Positions 7,931 through 17,425 of a stretch of DNA of 64,000 nt are shown here, piece by piece. Origin of the DNA: Saprospiraceae bacterium (GTDB taxonomy: Bacteria > Bacteroidota > Bacteroidia > Chitinophagales > Saprospiraceae). The stretch spans positions 1 to 64,000 of the forward strand of contig JAIPBL010000016.1 in assembly GCA_021739645.1 (NCBI GenBank), given 5' to 3'. The translations under genes and the position numbers were made by a program. The notes beneath the pieces are model-generated. The model was given only the letters and a program-made list of their open reading frames with translations, did no database searches and had not been told where the DNA came from. Position 1 is the stretch's first letter. Every line of letters starts with the position of its first letter.

Positions 7931-8365
7931 ATGAAGTACTTAAAAATGTTGCCATTTGCATTCTTGCTGTTTTTTACGGCCTGCCAAGGGCAGGACAACA
8001 GCAAGACCATTGCCACGGCCGACAGCTCGAAAAAAATCGAGGTGATTGATTTCTACGGCACTCACCGATGTGTCACTTGCAAGGCCATTGAGGCCAATGC
8101 TAAATATACCGTTGAGACCTATTTTCAGGAGGCGGTGAAGAGCGGTAAACTCGAATTTAAGACCGTCAATGTCGATGAAGAAAAAAACTACGCCATGGCA
8201 GAAAAATTTGAGGCTACTGGCACGGCATTGTTCATCAACGTCATCAAAGGCGGGCAGGAGCAACACATTGACCTCACCAATTTTGCTTTCGCAAAAGGCA
8301 CGGACAGGGAAGCCTTTTCTGCCGAACTGAGAGAAAAGATAAACGGGCAGCTCAAAACATTGTAA
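7931..8365 (+). CDS. ArsF-like thioredoxin-fold lipoprotein
   Basis: A 144-residue exported protein. The lipoprotein signal ends LLFFTACQG (Cys17), then comes a thioredoxin-like domain with THRCVTCKAIEANAKYT (CxxC) and a long charged C-terminal helix. It matches the small proteins annotated as the ArsF-type subunit of nitrophenyl-compound reduction, found directly before ArsG-type transporters in Bacteroidota. Its stop codon shares one base with the next start (TAATG), so it is translationally coupled to the transporter. The reduction role is taken from the family name and not visible in sequence. Confidence 0.7.
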   Translation: MKYLKMLPFAFLLFFTACQGQDNSKTIATADSSKKIEVIDFYGTHRCVTCKAIEANAKYTVETYFQEAVKSGKLEFKTVNVDEEKNYAMAEKFEATGTALFINVIKGGQEQHIDLTNFAFAKGTDREAFSAELREKINGQLKTL

Positions 8366-9072
8366 TGGATTATTTGCAGTCAATTCTCGACGGTTATAAT
8401 ATCCCCATTATATCCGCTTTTGTGTTGGGTTTGATGACCGCCATCAGCCCCTGCCCATTGGCGACCAACATCACCGCAACGGCATTTATCTCAAAAAATA
8501 TTTCCAGCAAAAGGAAAGTATTGTTGAGCGGTGTCTTGTATTCAATGGGCAGGGCTTTCAGTTACACGGTCATTGGGCTGGTCTTGTACTTTGGGGCAAG
8601 CAAATTCCATGTCGCCCGCCTGTTCCAACAAAATGGTGAAAAATACCTCGGTGTATTGTTAATCATCGTCGGGCTCATCATGCTCAATGTCATTCAACTG
8701 AATTTTTTGGGGAAATCCAACTTTCAGGAAAAGCTCTCTGAGCGGTTCAATGGGCAAGGCCTATTGGGTTCGTTTTTATTGGGGGTGGTGTTTGCCCTGG
8801 CATTCTGTCCTTACAGCGGGGCATTGTATTTCGGCATGTTGATACCGATGACCATTTCGAGCGCATCGGGTTTGTACCTGCCCATTGTTTTTGCGATTGG
8901 CACCGGTCTGCCCGTTATTTTGTTCACTTATTTATTGGCATTTGCAGCGCACCGGGTAGGGGCTGTTTTCAATAAAATAAGCAAGGTTGAAAAAATGATG
9001 CGCTATGTGGCGGGCGGGGTGTTTGTCCTGACAGGTATTTATTATGTCCTGATTTTCGCGGGGGTGCTTTGA
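8365..9072 (+). CDS. ArsG-like / DsbD-CcdA-family membrane transporter
   Basis: A 235-residue six-helix membrane protein of the LysE/CcdA-DsbD superfamily. The repeat-type motifs LMTAISPCPLATNITA and FALAFCPYSGALYFGM each contain the conserved Pro-Cys or Cys-Pro. It fits the ArsG family proposed to export aminobenzylarsenicals, or alternatively a CcdA-like electron carrier feeding the upstream thioredoxin lipoprotein. It is the last gene of the plus-strand ars operon and faces the minus-strand acr3 gene across a 33-bp hairpin. Confidence 0.72.
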   Translation: MDYLQSILDGYNIPIISAFVLGLMTAISPCPLATNITATAFISKNISSKRKVLLSGVLYSMGRAFSYTVIGLVLYFGASKFHVARLFQQNGEKYLGVLLIIVGLIMLNVIQLNFLGKSNFQEKLSERFNGQGLLGSFLLGVVFALAFCPYSGALYFGMLIPMTISSASGLYLPIVFAIGTGLPVILFTYLLAFAAHRVGAVFNKISKVEKMMRYVAGGVFVLTGIYYVLIFAGVL

Positions 9073-9080
9073 TATGGTCA

Positions 9081-9113
9081 GGTACTCCCAGAACTTGAAG
9101 TGCTGGGAGTACC
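9081..9113. terminator. Hairpin between convergent ars operons
   Basis: Near-perfect stem-loop with GGTACTCCCAG and CTGGGAGTACC arms plus an inner ACTT/AAGT pairing. There is no T-run, but it lies exactly between two convergent operons, so it is a likely shared transcript end. Confidence 0.5.
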
Positions 9114-9125
9114 GGGCTGAATATT

Positions 9126-10196
9126 CTAACGAACCGAAGGGTAATATCTGTCCCGAAGCCAAAAGGCCACATTGACCAAGGCAATCAGGGCGGGTACTTC
9201 CACCAACGGGCCAATGACCCCGACAAAAGCCTGTCCGCTGTTGATGCCGAACACACCGATGGCGACGGCAATCGCAAGCTCGAAGTTGTTGCCCGCTGCG
9301 GTGAAAGAGATGGAGGCATTTTTTGAGTAATCCGCACCAAGGGATTTTGCCAAAAAGAAACTCACCAAAAACATGATGGCAAAATAGAAGACCAATGGCA
9401 GGGCAATACGGAGCACATCCATTGGTATCTGCACGATGAGTTCCCCTTTGAGGCTGAACATCAGCACGATGGTGAACAGCAGGGCAATCAATGTGATGGG
9501 AGAAATGAACGGGACAAACTTTTCCTCAAACCATGTCTCGCCCTTCCATTTGATGAGCGAAAAACGGCTGACTATGCCCGCAAAGAACGGGATGCCAAGG
9601 TAGATGGCCACACTCTCGGCAATCTGCCCGATGGACACATTTACCTCCAGCCCTTCCATGCCGAGCAACGGTGGCAGCACGGTAATGAACACCCACGCAT
9701 AGACGCTGTAGAGCAGGACTTGGAAAATGCTGTTCAGCGCCACCAGCCCAGCGGCATATTCCCTGCTCCCTTCCGCCAGCTCGTTCCATACGATGACCAT
9801 TGCGATACAGCGGGCAAGCCCGATGAGGATAAGCCCGACCATGTACTCGGGATGGCCGTGCAAGAAAACCACGGCCAAGATGAACATCAGGACGGGGCCG
9901 ATGACCCAATTGAGCAACAGCGACAGCCCCAGCACCTTGGTGTTGCGGAACACCTCGCCCATCTTCTCATAACGGACTTTCGCCAAGGGTGGGTACATCA
10001 TCAAAATAAGCCCGATGGCAAGCGGTATGTTGGTCGTCCCGTTCGAAAAGGAATTGATGAAATCGCCGGAGGACGGGAAAAGATAGCCCACCGCAACGCC
10101 AACGGCCATCGCAAGGAAAATCCATATTGTCAGGTAACGGTCGAGGAAGGAAAGGTTTTTCCGCCCGGCGGCGGGGCTGCAATTGTCGGCGCTCAT
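9126..10196 (-). CDS. acr3: ACR3-family arsenite efflux permease
   Basis: A 356-residue, roughly ten-helix arsenite exporter. The family signature [15 protein letters not shown] contains the essential Cys (Cys130 from the chosen start), and the C-terminal half has [18 protein letters not shown] and [13 protein letters not shown], typical of ACR3. It expels As(OH)3 made by the ArsC encoded 43 bp upstream. A longer frame begins at 10268 but overlaps arsC; ATG 10196 gives a normal ACR3 N-terminus. It is the last gene of the minus-strand operon arsR2-arsC-acr3. Confidence 0.95.
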   Translation of the reverse strand: MSADNCSPAAGRKNLSFLDRYLTIWIFLAMAVGVAVGYLFPSSGDFINSFSNGTTNIPLAIGLILMMYPPLAKVRYEKMGEVFRNTKVLGLSLLLNWVIGPVLMFILAVVFLHGHPEYMVGLILIGLARCIAMVIVWNELAEGSREYAAGLVALNSIFQVLLYSVYAWVFITVLPPLLGMEGLEVNVSIGQIAESVAIYLGIPFFAGIVSRFSLIKWKGETWFEEKFVPFISPITLIALLFTIVLMFSLKGELIVQIPMDVLRIALPLVFYFAIMFLVSFFLAKSLGADYSKNASISFTAAGNNFELAIAVAIGVFGINSGQAFVGVIGPLVEVPALIALVNVAFWLRDRYYPSVR

Positions 10197-10239
10197 TTTA
10201 GCTGCTTTTGTTGGTGTTTTAAAATCGGGTTTCCCTTTT

Positions 10240-10887
10240 CTATTCGGTTTCCATCTTCTGCTTTGCAAAATGCACGGCGTAGAACATTTCCCTTGCTATC
10301 TGCCTGCAACTGTCGTCATAGGCCTGTCCTTCGGACGGTGTGCCGTCCGCATGCTTAGGGTCTTCGTAAGGAATGGCCAGCCTCGCCGCTGCACCGGATA
10401 CAATGGGGCAAGCGGCATCCGCTTCCGAGCATACCAGGATGGCGGCAAACCCCGATTGCGGGTTGAAAGGGTCGTCATGCTTTTTGGAGAACATCAGCAC
10501 CTTGCCGGAACTGGAGCTGTAAGAGGCTTCGTACTGCGGATTGTCCTCGCCGCCGCCCTTGGCAATGTCGAACCCCGCCCGTTCGAGTGCGGCAACCGCC
10601 CTTGGGTTGAACGCCGTGGCCTCTGTCCCGCCCGAAGCGGTCACCACCCCTTCGATGCCGTAATAAGCGGCTGCGGCCTGTAACCAAAGCTGCCCCATGT
10701 GGCTGCGGCGGGAATTGTGCGTGCAGATGACCGTGAGCCTCACTTCTTCGCCCGCTTTCTTTTTTTCAAAAATGTAGTCGCTAAGTTCGGCAAGTTGTTT
10801 CTTTCGTTCTTCCGATATCAGGTCGGCCTCGTTTTCGAGGGTTTCGCAATAAGTTTGGAGCTTTTTGTAGAACTTGATATTTTCCAT
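10240..10887 (-). CDS. arsC: Arsenate reductase, low-molecular-weight phosphatase type
   Basis: A 215-residue protein with an N-terminal helical extension of about 48 residues and a LMW-PTP domain. The P-loop CTHNSRR (Cys55-X5-Arg61) is visible, followed by [17 protein letters not shown]. Further Cys residues ([15 protein letters not shown]) could carry the disulfide cascade used by thioredoxin-coupled ArsC. It reduces As(V) to As(III), which acr3 then exports. Many Bacteroidota homologues are labelled protein-tyrosine-phosphatase, but context favours arsenate reductase. Confidence 0.88.
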   Translation of the reverse strand: MENIKFYKKLQTYCETLENEADLISEERKKQLAELSDYIFEKKKAGEEVRLTVICTHNSRRSHMGQLWLQAAAAYYGIEGVVTASGGTEATAFNPRAVAALERAGFDIAKGGGEDNPQYEASYSSSSGKVLMFSKKHDDPFNPQSGFAAILVCSEADAACPIVSGAAARLAIPYEDPKHADGTPSEGQAYDDSCRQIAREMFYAVHFAKQKMETE

Positions 10888-10906
10888 TGGAATGGATGAT
10901 TTATTT

Positions 10907-10926
10907 ATCGCAATATTAGAATGATT
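10907..10926. promoter_or_regulatory. Possible ArsR site upstream of arsC
   Basis: ATCGCAATATTAGAATGATT, a degraded version of the AATCG...CGATT-type operators seen at 5901 and 11291, about 20 bp before the arsC start in the arsR2-arsC gap. Confidence 0.4.
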
Positions 10927-10942
10927 GCAGCCAAAAAAAACT

Positions 10943-11272
10943 TCAACAACAATCCTGTTCTTTCACCATCGTATCGAACAACCCGTTCATCATCGCCTGT
11001 ACTTCCTTCCACCTTGCCGCATCGATACAATAGTTGACCCTGTTCCCCTCGGTATCACCTTTGATGATTCCGATGGACTTGAGCTCTTTTAGGTGACGTG
11101 AAATGGTGGGCTGTGCCAAAGGTATCTCCTCAACGATTTCCCCGCCGATGCATTGGTCAACCTTCAAAAGATGTTCAAGTATGGCAATGCGGGCGGGATG
11201 AGCGAGCACCTTTGCTATCGCTGCAAGCTCGTTCTGCTCTCTCGTGAAATTCTTTGTTTTCGTCAGTCCCAT
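10943..11272 (-). CDS. ArsR-family metalloregulator (copy 2)
   Basis: A 109-residue ArsR/SmtB repressor heading the minus-strand operon. VLAHPARIAILEHLL, VDQCIGGEIVEEIPL (a single Cys in the sensing helix), the recognition helix QPTISRHLKELKSIGII and a Cys-Cys C-terminus (KEQDCC) are visible. Cys placement differs from copy 1 (Cys-Cys in the helix), so the two may bind metalloid differently. The gap to arsC is 55 bp, with a degenerate operator in it. Confidence 0.88.
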   Translation of the reverse strand: MGLTKTKNFTREQNELAAIAKVLAHPARIAILEHLLKVDQCIGGEIVEEIPLAQPTISRHLKELKSIGIIKGDTEGNRVNYCIDAARWKEVQAMMNGLFDTMVKEQDCC

Positions 11273-11290
11273 GCTGAGAGTTTATTTATT

Positions 11291-11308
11291 AATTGCAATA
11301 TTACGATT
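11291..11308. promoter_or_regulatory. Probable ArsR operator upstream of arsR copy 2
   Basis: AATTGCAATATTACGATT, an imperfect palindrome whose half CGATT/AATCG matches the operators of the other ars operon. It lies 18 bp upstream of the arsR2 start. Confidence 0.55.
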
Positions 11309-11370
11309 AACTTTTTTTAAGAAGCAAGCAATCCTGATAAATTTATAAATCTGGCTCGCAAAAGGTGCAA

Positions 11371-11403
11371 TTACTTCCCACTACCCCCAATTCTGGGAAG
11401 TAA
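11371..11403. repeat. Stem-loop upstream of arsR copy 2
   Basis: Perfect 10-bp arms TTACTTCCCA and TGGGAAGTAA around a 13-nt loop. Function unknown. Confidence 0.45.
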
Positions 11404-11445
11404 CCAACATAACTAAAACTAAAATCAACCCCAAATCATGAGCAA

Positions 11446-11477
11446 GTAACGGCGTGACGCCAAAGTCACGCCGTCAC
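11446..11477 (-). terminator. GC-rich stem-loop after the phosphoesterase gene
   Basis: Arms GTAACGGCGTGAC and GTCACGCCGTCAC pair with one mismatch, 6 bp past the stop of the leftward gene at 11483. No T-run follows, so it is a transcript-end hairpin of uncertain type. Confidence 0.5.
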
Positions 11478-11482
11478 TGCAT

Positions 11483-13909
11483 TCAATCCTCATCCTCCTC
11501 CCCTTCAGAAGCCCTCACCCACGCCGCCCGCCTCGGCGCCGGCATCTCCGTCCCCATCAGCGCCTTCCACAGCACCTCGTTGAAGAGCCTGTCCGGCACA
11601 GCGTCCACTTGCGCCAGGTTGAAGGTCTCGCTGATACGGCTCAGTTCGTTTACCGCCACGTTCCGCTCCTCGATGTCCACTTGGGCGGGCAGCACCTTGA
11701 ACGGCGTGGAATCCGGCGTGGCCGTGAAGCAGCGCCACATCGGCGTGGCGGCGGCGTCGTACTGGCTCATGGGCGGCAGCCCCAAAATCAGCTCCATCGT
11801 TCGGAGCATGGAAGAAGTAGAGTACATCGTGTGGTCTACGAAATTGCGCCGGGTGTACGGGCTGACGATGTAGGCCGTGCTGCGGTGCGCATCCACGTGG
11901 TCGGCGCCGTTCTGGGCATCGTCTTCGAGGATGAAAATGGCGCTTTCCTTCCAGATTTTCGAGTGGGAAATATGCTCCACGAGCCGCCCCACGGCGAGGT
12001 CGTTGTCCGCCACGGCGGCGTAGGGCGAGTAGGCGCCCTTTTGGAGTCCGCTGGTGTGGTCGTTGCCGAAGCGGATGGTGTTGAAACGGGCTACTTGATT
12101 GATATTCAACAAACTATCAAAATCCCGCTGCCAGTCCGCCTGTCGCCTGATGTCCTGATAGTCCATGTCCCAGGCCGAGTAGCCGGGGCAGAAGTGCCCC
12201 TCCAGTGTTTCGTAATTCGCACCGTTATCGGCGAATTCGCCGTAGGTTCGGTAGCTCACGTCCGCCGCCTTGCAGAAGTCCCAGATGAAGCCTTTTTTTG
12301 GAAAAGCAATGCGCCGGGTGCCCTCGTAGTCGTAGTTGCCGCCCCTACCGCCGTAGCTGGTGGGCCAGGTTTTCTCCACGAAGTCGTTGGCGTAGGCCGC
12401 CGTGCTCCAGTTGTGGCCATCGGCGCTCACCTCGGCGTCCACGTAGAAATTGTCGAAAAGCACAAAGTCCCGTGCGAGGGCATGCTGGTTTGGGGTGATT
12501 TTCTCCGGGAAAAGGCAGAGCGCCGGGTCGCCGTTGCCTTCCGGCATGTCGCCCAGCACTTGGTCGTAGGTGCGGTTTTCTTTGATGACGTAGAACACAT
12601 ATTTAATCGGGGAAGGCCCACCGACGTTCATCGGGATGGGGTTGCCTAGTTCGCCTTCCGCCATCATTTCCTTCTCTTTTTTGTAGGGTGTGTTTTCGTA
12701 AACCAGCTTGGAGTAAGCGGCCAAATGCTTAAAAGATGCCCTGACATCAATGACGCTCAGGGTGCCTAGGTACAGTTCCCCGATGTACTGCCCGGCCCGC
12801 TCGTCCGATGCCTTGCGCAGTGGGCTTGGGCCTTCCGGGTTGGCCAGCGAGGTCATGCCTTTGCCATTGGCGACATAGATTTTCCAACCAGCGAAGCGCA
12901 CACTGGTCGGGTACCAGCCCGTGGGGATGAAGCCGAGCGGGCGGCTCTCGCCCCGTTTGCGCATGTCAAAAACGGCGAGGCAGTTGTTGTCGGCATTGGC
13001 CACGTAGAGCGTTGCGTCTGCGTTGCCGAGGGCGAGGCTGTTCGTCGTCGAGCCGTTCGGCGAGTCGGGGAACAGGGCGCAATTCAGCACTTCGAGGGTC
13101 TTGCGGCTGGGCAGGTCAACGACATGCACCGAGTTGTCGTGCGAATTGGCGATGAGCAACAGGTCTTGCTTTCTGTTCAGGACCATCTCGTTCGGGTGGT
13201 CGCCCACAGCGATTTCGGCTTTTATCTCAAAGGTTTTCAAGTCAAAAACCAGCACTTTTTTCATCCCCCACATCGAGACATAGGCTTCGCTTCTTTTATG
13301 TGAAACAAGCACCGCAAACACCTCGCCGCCGACCGGGATTTTCTTCTCCACTTTTTTGCTCCGCAAATCGCAGACATAGAGCATATTGTCCTCCTTGGAG
13401 CCAACGAGCAGGTGGTTGTTTGGCTCGTCGAGCGCCAACCCGGTCGGGCAAATTTTTTCCTTCCCCCAGGGTTGCCCCAGTACGATTTCGCCGTCCCGAA
13501 CCAATTGTTGGTTTTCTATTTTAAAAATGGCAATCAGGTTGTCGTTGCCGCCGGAGGCGTAAAGTTTGCTCCCGTCCTCATTGAACGCCAAGCCATACCA
13601 CGCCTTTGGGATTTCGATTTCGCTGAGCAGTACAGCATCCCGTTGCCGGAAGAGTTGGATTTTCTGCACCCCTACCCCATTATTGGTCACTGCAAGCCAA
13701 TTACCATAAGGCGAAACGGCGATTTGCAGCGGCAGGTCGCCAAGCTGGCGGTGCACGTCACCTGCGGGGGTGAGCATCCACTGGTTGGGCAGTTGCACCC
13801 GCTTGGCAGCAAGGGATTGGTAGAGTTTTTCGCCGGAAGCCCGCTGGGCGGTCTTGCATTGGGTGAAAAGGAGGGCGGCGAGCAGGAGAAGGAAGAAGTG
13901 AATTTTCAT
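11483..13909 (-). CDS. YncE-type beta-propeller / phosphoesterase fusion lipoprotein (copy 1)
   Basis: An 808-residue exported lipoprotein; the signal ends ALLFTQC (Cys18). Residues about 50-420 are a seven-bladed-type YncE propeller with repeated units such as VAVSPYGNWLAVTNNG and DATLYVANADNNCLAVFD. Residues about 450-790 belong to the alkaline-phosphatase-like/phosphoesterase superfamily: YVFYVIKENRTYDQVLGD, DNFYVDAEVSADGHNW, FILEDDAQNGADHVDAHRS. The C-terminus has a short Asp/Glu-rich tail. The substrate is not predictable. The open frame extends to 14215, but ATG 13909 is the only start giving a signal peptide. A longer paralogue lies at 36705-39452. Divergent from ppdK. Confidence 0.85.
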   Translation of the reverse strand: MKIHFFLLLLAALLFTQCKTAQRASGEKLYQSLAAKRVQLPNQWMLTPAGDVHRQLGDLPLQIAVSPYGNWLAVTNNGVGVQKIQLFRQRDAVLLSEIEIPKAWYGLAFNEDGSKLYASGGNDNLIAIFKIENQQLVRDGEIVLGQPWGKEKICPTGLALDEPNNHLLVGSKEDNMLYVCDLRSKKVEKKIPVGGEVFAVLVSHKRSEAYVSMWGMKKVLVFDLKTFEIKAEIAVGDHPNEMVLNRKQDLLLIANSHDNSVHVVDLPSRKTLEVLNCALFPDSPNGSTTNSLALGNADATLYVANADNNCLAVFDMRKRGESRPLGFIPTGWYPTSVRFAGWKIYVANGKGMTSLANPEGPSPLRKASDERAGQYIGELYLGTLSVIDVRASFKHLAAYSKLVYENTPYKKEKEMMAEGELGNPIPMNVGGPSPIKYVFYVIKENRTYDQVLGDMPEGNGDPALCLFPEKITPNQHALARDFVLFDNFYVDAEVSADGHNWSTAAYANDFVEKTWPTSYGGRGGNYDYEGTRRIAFPKKGFIWDFCKAADVSYRTYGEFADNGANYETLEGHFCPGYSAWDMDYQDIRRQADWQRDFDSLLNINQVARFNTIRFGNDHTSGLQKGAYSPYAAVADNDLAVGRLVEHISHSKIWKESAIFILEDDAQNGADHVDAHRSTAYIVSPYTRRNFVDHTMYSTSSMLRTMELILGLPPMSQYDAAATPMWRCFTATPDSTPFKVLPAQVDIEERNVAVNELSRISETFNLAQVDAVPDRLFNEVLWKALMGTEMPAPRRAAWVRASEGEEDED

Positions 13910-14107
13910 ATTCTGCGGAGTTTTGTTTTCACAAAAGAAAGGAAAAATGCGGGCGGGCAAAGTAACTGACGGGAAGTTAATTTTCCCATAACCCCCGCTT
14001 AACCGAACGCCACTCCGGCCAGCCGATGACTTCCGTCTCCCTGCCTGCTGCCAAATATCATTTGCCGCCAAGCTTTTAGGTTTAAACTTTGCTAAAAATC
14101 TAATGTC

Positions 14108-16924
14108 ATGACTAGTAAAGCCACCTTTCACAGCGGCGATGACGTCGCCACCATCCCCACTACAACTGAAAAATATGTCTGGGCCTTTGCCGAAGGCGAC
14201 GGAAAAAATAAACACCTGCTCGGCGGAAAAGGCGCCAACCTTTGTGAAATGACCCAGATCGGGCTCAATGTGCCACCGGGATTCGTCATCAGCACCGAAG
14301 CCTGCCTAGCCTACCTCGCCAATCCAAACAAAGCACTGCCCGAAGGTCTGATGGACCAAGCCATCGAGCAAATCAAGCAGCTCGAAAAGGCCACTGGCAA
14401 GGGATTCGGCAATCCGTCGAACCCCTTGCTGGTTTCGGTGCGAAGCGGCTCGGCCATGTCCATGCCGGGCATGATGGACACCATCCTCAACCTCGGCCTG
14501 AACGCCCAGACGCTCCCCGGCCTCATCAAGCAGACCGGCAACGAGCGGTTCGGCTACGACGCCTATCGCCGCTTCATCCAACTTTTTGGCAAGGTGGCGC
14601 TCGGCGTTCCTGACGAGAAATTTGACGAACATTTCGAAGAAATCAAACACCGGGCAGGCGTGAAAGTGGACATCGGCCTCAGCGCCGACGACCTCAAGGA
14701 AATCAGCGAGCGCTTCCGAAAAGTGGTGCAGGAGCACACCGGAAAGCCGTTCCCCGAAGACGTTTACGAACAGCTCAAAATATCCATCCAAGCTGTGTTC
14801 AACTCCTGGATGGGCAAGCGGGCCGTGGACTACCGGCGGGAGTTCAAAATCACGCCCAGCATGGCCAACGGCACAGCGGTCAACATCGTCACAATGGTCT
14901 TCGGCAACATGGGCCCGGACAGCGCCACGGGCGTCGGTTTCACCCGTGACCCCGGCACCGGCGAGAACGTGATGTACGGCGAGTACCTCGTCAACGCACA
15001 GGGCGAGGACGTGGTGGCGGGCATCCGCACCCCGAAGCCCGTGGCCGAACTGGCCAAGGAAATGCCCGAAATGTACCGTCAGCTCGAAGATTTGCGGAGC
15101 AAACTGGAAACCCACTACCGGGAGGTGCAGGATTTTGAATACACCATTGAGAACCAAACACTTTACTGCCTCCAGACCCGCAACGGCAAGATGAACACCA
15201 CGGCGCTCGTGCGCACGTCGGTGGAAATGGTGAAAGAGGGTTTGATTACGAAGGAACAAGCGCTACTGCGCATCCAGCCGGAAATGCTGGAGCAGCTGCT
15301 GTTCCGCCGCCTTGACCCAAAACACAAGGCGGTGGCGCTGGCGCAAGGCCTGCCCGCATCGCCGGGCGCTGCTTCTGGCCACTGTGTTTTCGACGCCGAC
15401 CGGGCCGAATCGTTGGGCCGGGCTGGCCAAAAAGTCATCCTCGTCCGCGAGGAAACCAAGCCGGAAGACATCCACGGTTTCTTTGCTTCGCAAGGCATCC
15501 TGACCAGCCGGGGCGGCAAAACCTCACACGCCGCCGTGGTGGCCCGTGGCATGGGCAAGCCCTGCGTGGCAGGTGCCGAGGGCATTTCGGTGGACGTGAA
15601 ACTGCGCCGGGCCGTCATTGGCGAAAAAACGCTGCTCGAAGGCGATTACATCACGATTGACGGCGGCACGGGCAAGGTTTACCAAGGCGAAGTGCCGATG
15701 GTGGACCCCGTTTTCTCCAAAGAACTCCAAACCCTGCTCGGCTGGGCCGACGAGGTTGCGAAGCTCAAAGTCTTCGCCAACGCCGACACGCCGGGCGCCG
15801 CCCAAAAAGCAGTCGAGTTTGGGGCAATGGGCATCGGGCTTTGCCGCACGGAGCGGATGTTCAACGCTGTGGAGCGCCTGCCAATCGTGATTGACATGAT
15901 TCTGGCGAACACCACGGAGGAGCGACAGGCAGCACTCGACCGGCTGCTGCCCATACAGCGGCAGGACTTCGTCGAAATCTTCAAGGCCATGTCGCCACGC
16001 CCAGTGACGGTGCGGCTGCTCGACCCGCCCATCCACGAGTTCCTGCCAAGCGAGGAAGAACTGGTCGGCGAACTCGAACATTTGCACCACCTGAAAACCA
16101 CGATTGACGGCGTCAACAACCTCTACGGCAGCCTGCGCCTGCTCGAAGCCAACGAGGAACTGAAGCACGACTACCCCTCACCGTTCAACCACACTGGTGC
16201 TGATTTGGTGACGAAAGCCGTCCTAAAAAAAGAGCGGATGCTCCGCAAAATCAAAGAACTGCACGAGGTAAACCCGATGCTCGGCCACCGGGGCGTGCGC
16301 CTCGGCCTCACCTACCCAGAGATTTACAAAATGCAAATCCAGGCTATCCTCGAAGCGGCGGCTGAGTGCCAAACCGCTGGGGTGGAAGTTTACCCGGAAA
16401 TCATGGTGCCGCAGGTGTGCACCGCACGGGAACTGGAGCACGTGAAGGTTTTTGTGGATGAAATTCGGGAGAAAATCGAGGCGAAGCTGAAAGCGCCGCT
16501 GCACTTCAAGTTCGGTTCTATGATAGAAGTGGTGCGGGCTTGTATGCGGGCCGACGAACTGGCCAAAGTGGCCGAATTTTTCTCCTTCGGGACAAACGAC
16601 CTGACGCAGGCCACCTACTCGTTCAGCCGGGAAGATGCGGAGAACAAGTTCTTGCCGCTGTACCAGCAACTGGACGTGGTACACGACAACCCGTTCGAGG
16701 TGCTCGACCCAAAGGGCGTTGGCCGCTTAATGGAAATCACCGTGGAATGGGGCCGCAGGCAGCGCCCGAACCTGAAAATCGGCATCTGCGGCGAGCACGG
16801 CGGGCATCCGGCATCCATTGCTTTTTGCCACAAAATTGGGCTGGACTATGTGTCCTGCTCTGGGCCGAGGGTGCCGATTGCGAGGTTGGCAGCAGCTCAT
16901 GCGAAGTTGGGGGAAAAGAAATAA
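14108..16924 (+). CDS. ppdK: Pyruvate, phosphate dikinase
   Basis: A 938-residue enzyme interconverting pyruvate + ATP + Pi and PEP + AMP + PPi. The N-terminal ATP-grasp domain begins FAEGDGKNKHLLGGKGANLCEM and contains RSGSAMSMPGMMDTILNLG. The swivelling domain has GGKTSHAAVVARGMGKPC with phospho-His474. The C-terminal TIM barrel ends GICGEHGGHPAS and YVSCSGPRVPIARLAAA with the catalytic Cys. Full family length. It stands alone, divergent from the phosphoesterase gene. It probably serves gluconeogenesis or PPi-linked glycolysis. Confidence 0.96.
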   Translation: MTSKATFHSGDDVATIPTTTEKYVWAFAEGDGKNKHLLGGKGANLCEMTQIGLNVPPGFVISTEACLAYLANPNKALPEGLMDQAIEQIKQLEKATGKGFGNPSNPLLVSVRSGSAMSMPGMMDTILNLGLNAQTLPGLIKQTGNERFGYDAYRRFIQLFGKVALGVPDEKFDEHFEEIKHRAGVKVDIGLSADDLKEISERFRKVVQEHTGKPFPEDVYEQLKISIQAVFNSWMGKRAVDYRREFKITPSMANGTAVNIVTMVFGNMGPDSATGVGFTRDPGTGENVMYGEYLVNAQGEDVVAGIRTPKPVAELAKEMPEMYRQLEDLRSKLETHYREVQDFEYTIENQTLYCLQTRNGKMNTTALVRTSVEMVKEGLITKEQALLRIQPEMLEQLLFRRLDPKHKAVALAQGLPASPGAASGHCVFDADRAESLGRAGQKVILVREETKPEDIHGFFASQGILTSRGGKTSHAAVVARGMGKPCVAGAEGISVDVKLRRAVIGEKTLLEGDYITIDGGTGKVYQGEVPMVDPVFSKELQTLLGWADEVAKLKVFANADTPGAAQKAVEFGAMGIGLCRTERMFNAVERLPIVIDMILANTTEERQAALDRLLPIQRQDFVEIFKAMSPRPVTVRLLDPPIHEFLPSEEELVGELEHLHHLKTTIDGVNNLYGSLRLLEANEELKHDYPSPFNHTGADLVTKAVLKKERMLRKIKELHEVNPMLGHRGVRLGLTYPEIYKMQIQAILEAAAECQTAGVEVYPEIMVPQVCTARELEHVKVFVDEIREKIEAKLKAPLHFKFGSMIEVVRACMRADELAKVAEFFSFGTNDLTQATYSFSREDAENKFLPLYQQLDVVHDNPFEVLDPKGVGRLMEITVEWGRRQRPNLKIGICGEHGGHPASIAFCHKIGLDYVSCSGPRVPIARLAAAHAKLGEKK

Positions 16925-16972
16925 ACGTTGGCCTGAGAAAGCGCAACCCATGATGGTGGCGAAAACTTAACA

Positions 16973-17001
16973 TTGGGTGTGTACCTTGTAGGTTAATTTT
17001 G
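16973..17001 (+). promoter_or_regulatory. Bacteroidota-type promoter for the H1-like gene
   Basis: TAATTTTG at 16994-17001 matches the -7 box TAnnTTTG, with TTG at 16973-16975 about 18 nt upstream as the -33 element. The next gene starts 34 bp downstream. Confidence 0.55.
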
Positions 17002-17035
17002 CACAAAAAATTAATCCAACTTTAAAACAACGATC

Positions 17036-17338
17036 ATGGGAAAACATCAAAAGAAGGACAAAAAGCAGCAAGCAGAAAACCCAGAAGTATCCGCTGCCAA
17101 GCTATATATCGCAGAGACGGAGGCGAATCTGGAACTGCTGGATGCTGAAAAAAAGGCGTTGAAGGCCAATTTGAAGGAAGCCAAAAAGCAGCTCAAAAAA
17201 TTGCTGAAAGCAAAACCGGAGAAAGTGAAAGCCGAGAAGAAACCGAAGCCCGCCGCCAAGGCAAAACCTGTCGGAAAGAAAAAAGCAAAGGCGGCAACTA
17301 CCAAAAAAACGGCTGGTAAGAAATTGGCCAAGGCTTAA
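17036..17338 (+). CDS. Histone H1-like Lys/Ala-rich protein
   Basis: A 100-residue, strongly basic protein. The N-terminal half is a predicted helix/coiled coil (LYIAETEANLELLDAEKKALKANLKEAKKQ). The C-terminal half is Lys-Ala-Pro repeats (KPKPAAKAKPVGKKKAKAAT) like eukaryotic H1 tails and bacterial HctB-type proteins. It is likely a nucleoid- or nucleic-acid-associated protein; there is no enzymatic signature. It has its own promoter and terminator, so it is monocistronic. Confidence 0.75.
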   Translation: MGKHQKKDKKQQAENPEVSAAKLYIAETEANLELLDAEKKALKANLKEAKKQLKKLLKAKPEKVKAEKKPKPAAKAKPVGKKKAKAATTKKTAGKKLAKA

Positions 17339-17361
17339 CCTCTCGGTAAACCGCCGTTCAC

Positions 17362-17385
17362 ATGGCGCAGCGATGTTTGCGCCAT
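17362..17385 (+). repeat. Hairpin just after the H1-like gene
   Basis: Perfect arms ATGGCGCA and TGCGCCAT around an 8-nt loop, 24 bp beyond the stop. It may help end the transcript before the stronger terminator at 17426. Confidence 0.4.
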
Positions 17386-17425
17386 ATTTCATACTTACCA
17401 TTATTAGTGAGAGTAAATTAAGTTC

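Noticed and set aside
13910-14215. N-terminal extension of the YncE/phosphoesterase lipoprotein
   Set aside because: Would overlap the ppdK start and hide the lipoprotein signal; the start at 13909 is far better.
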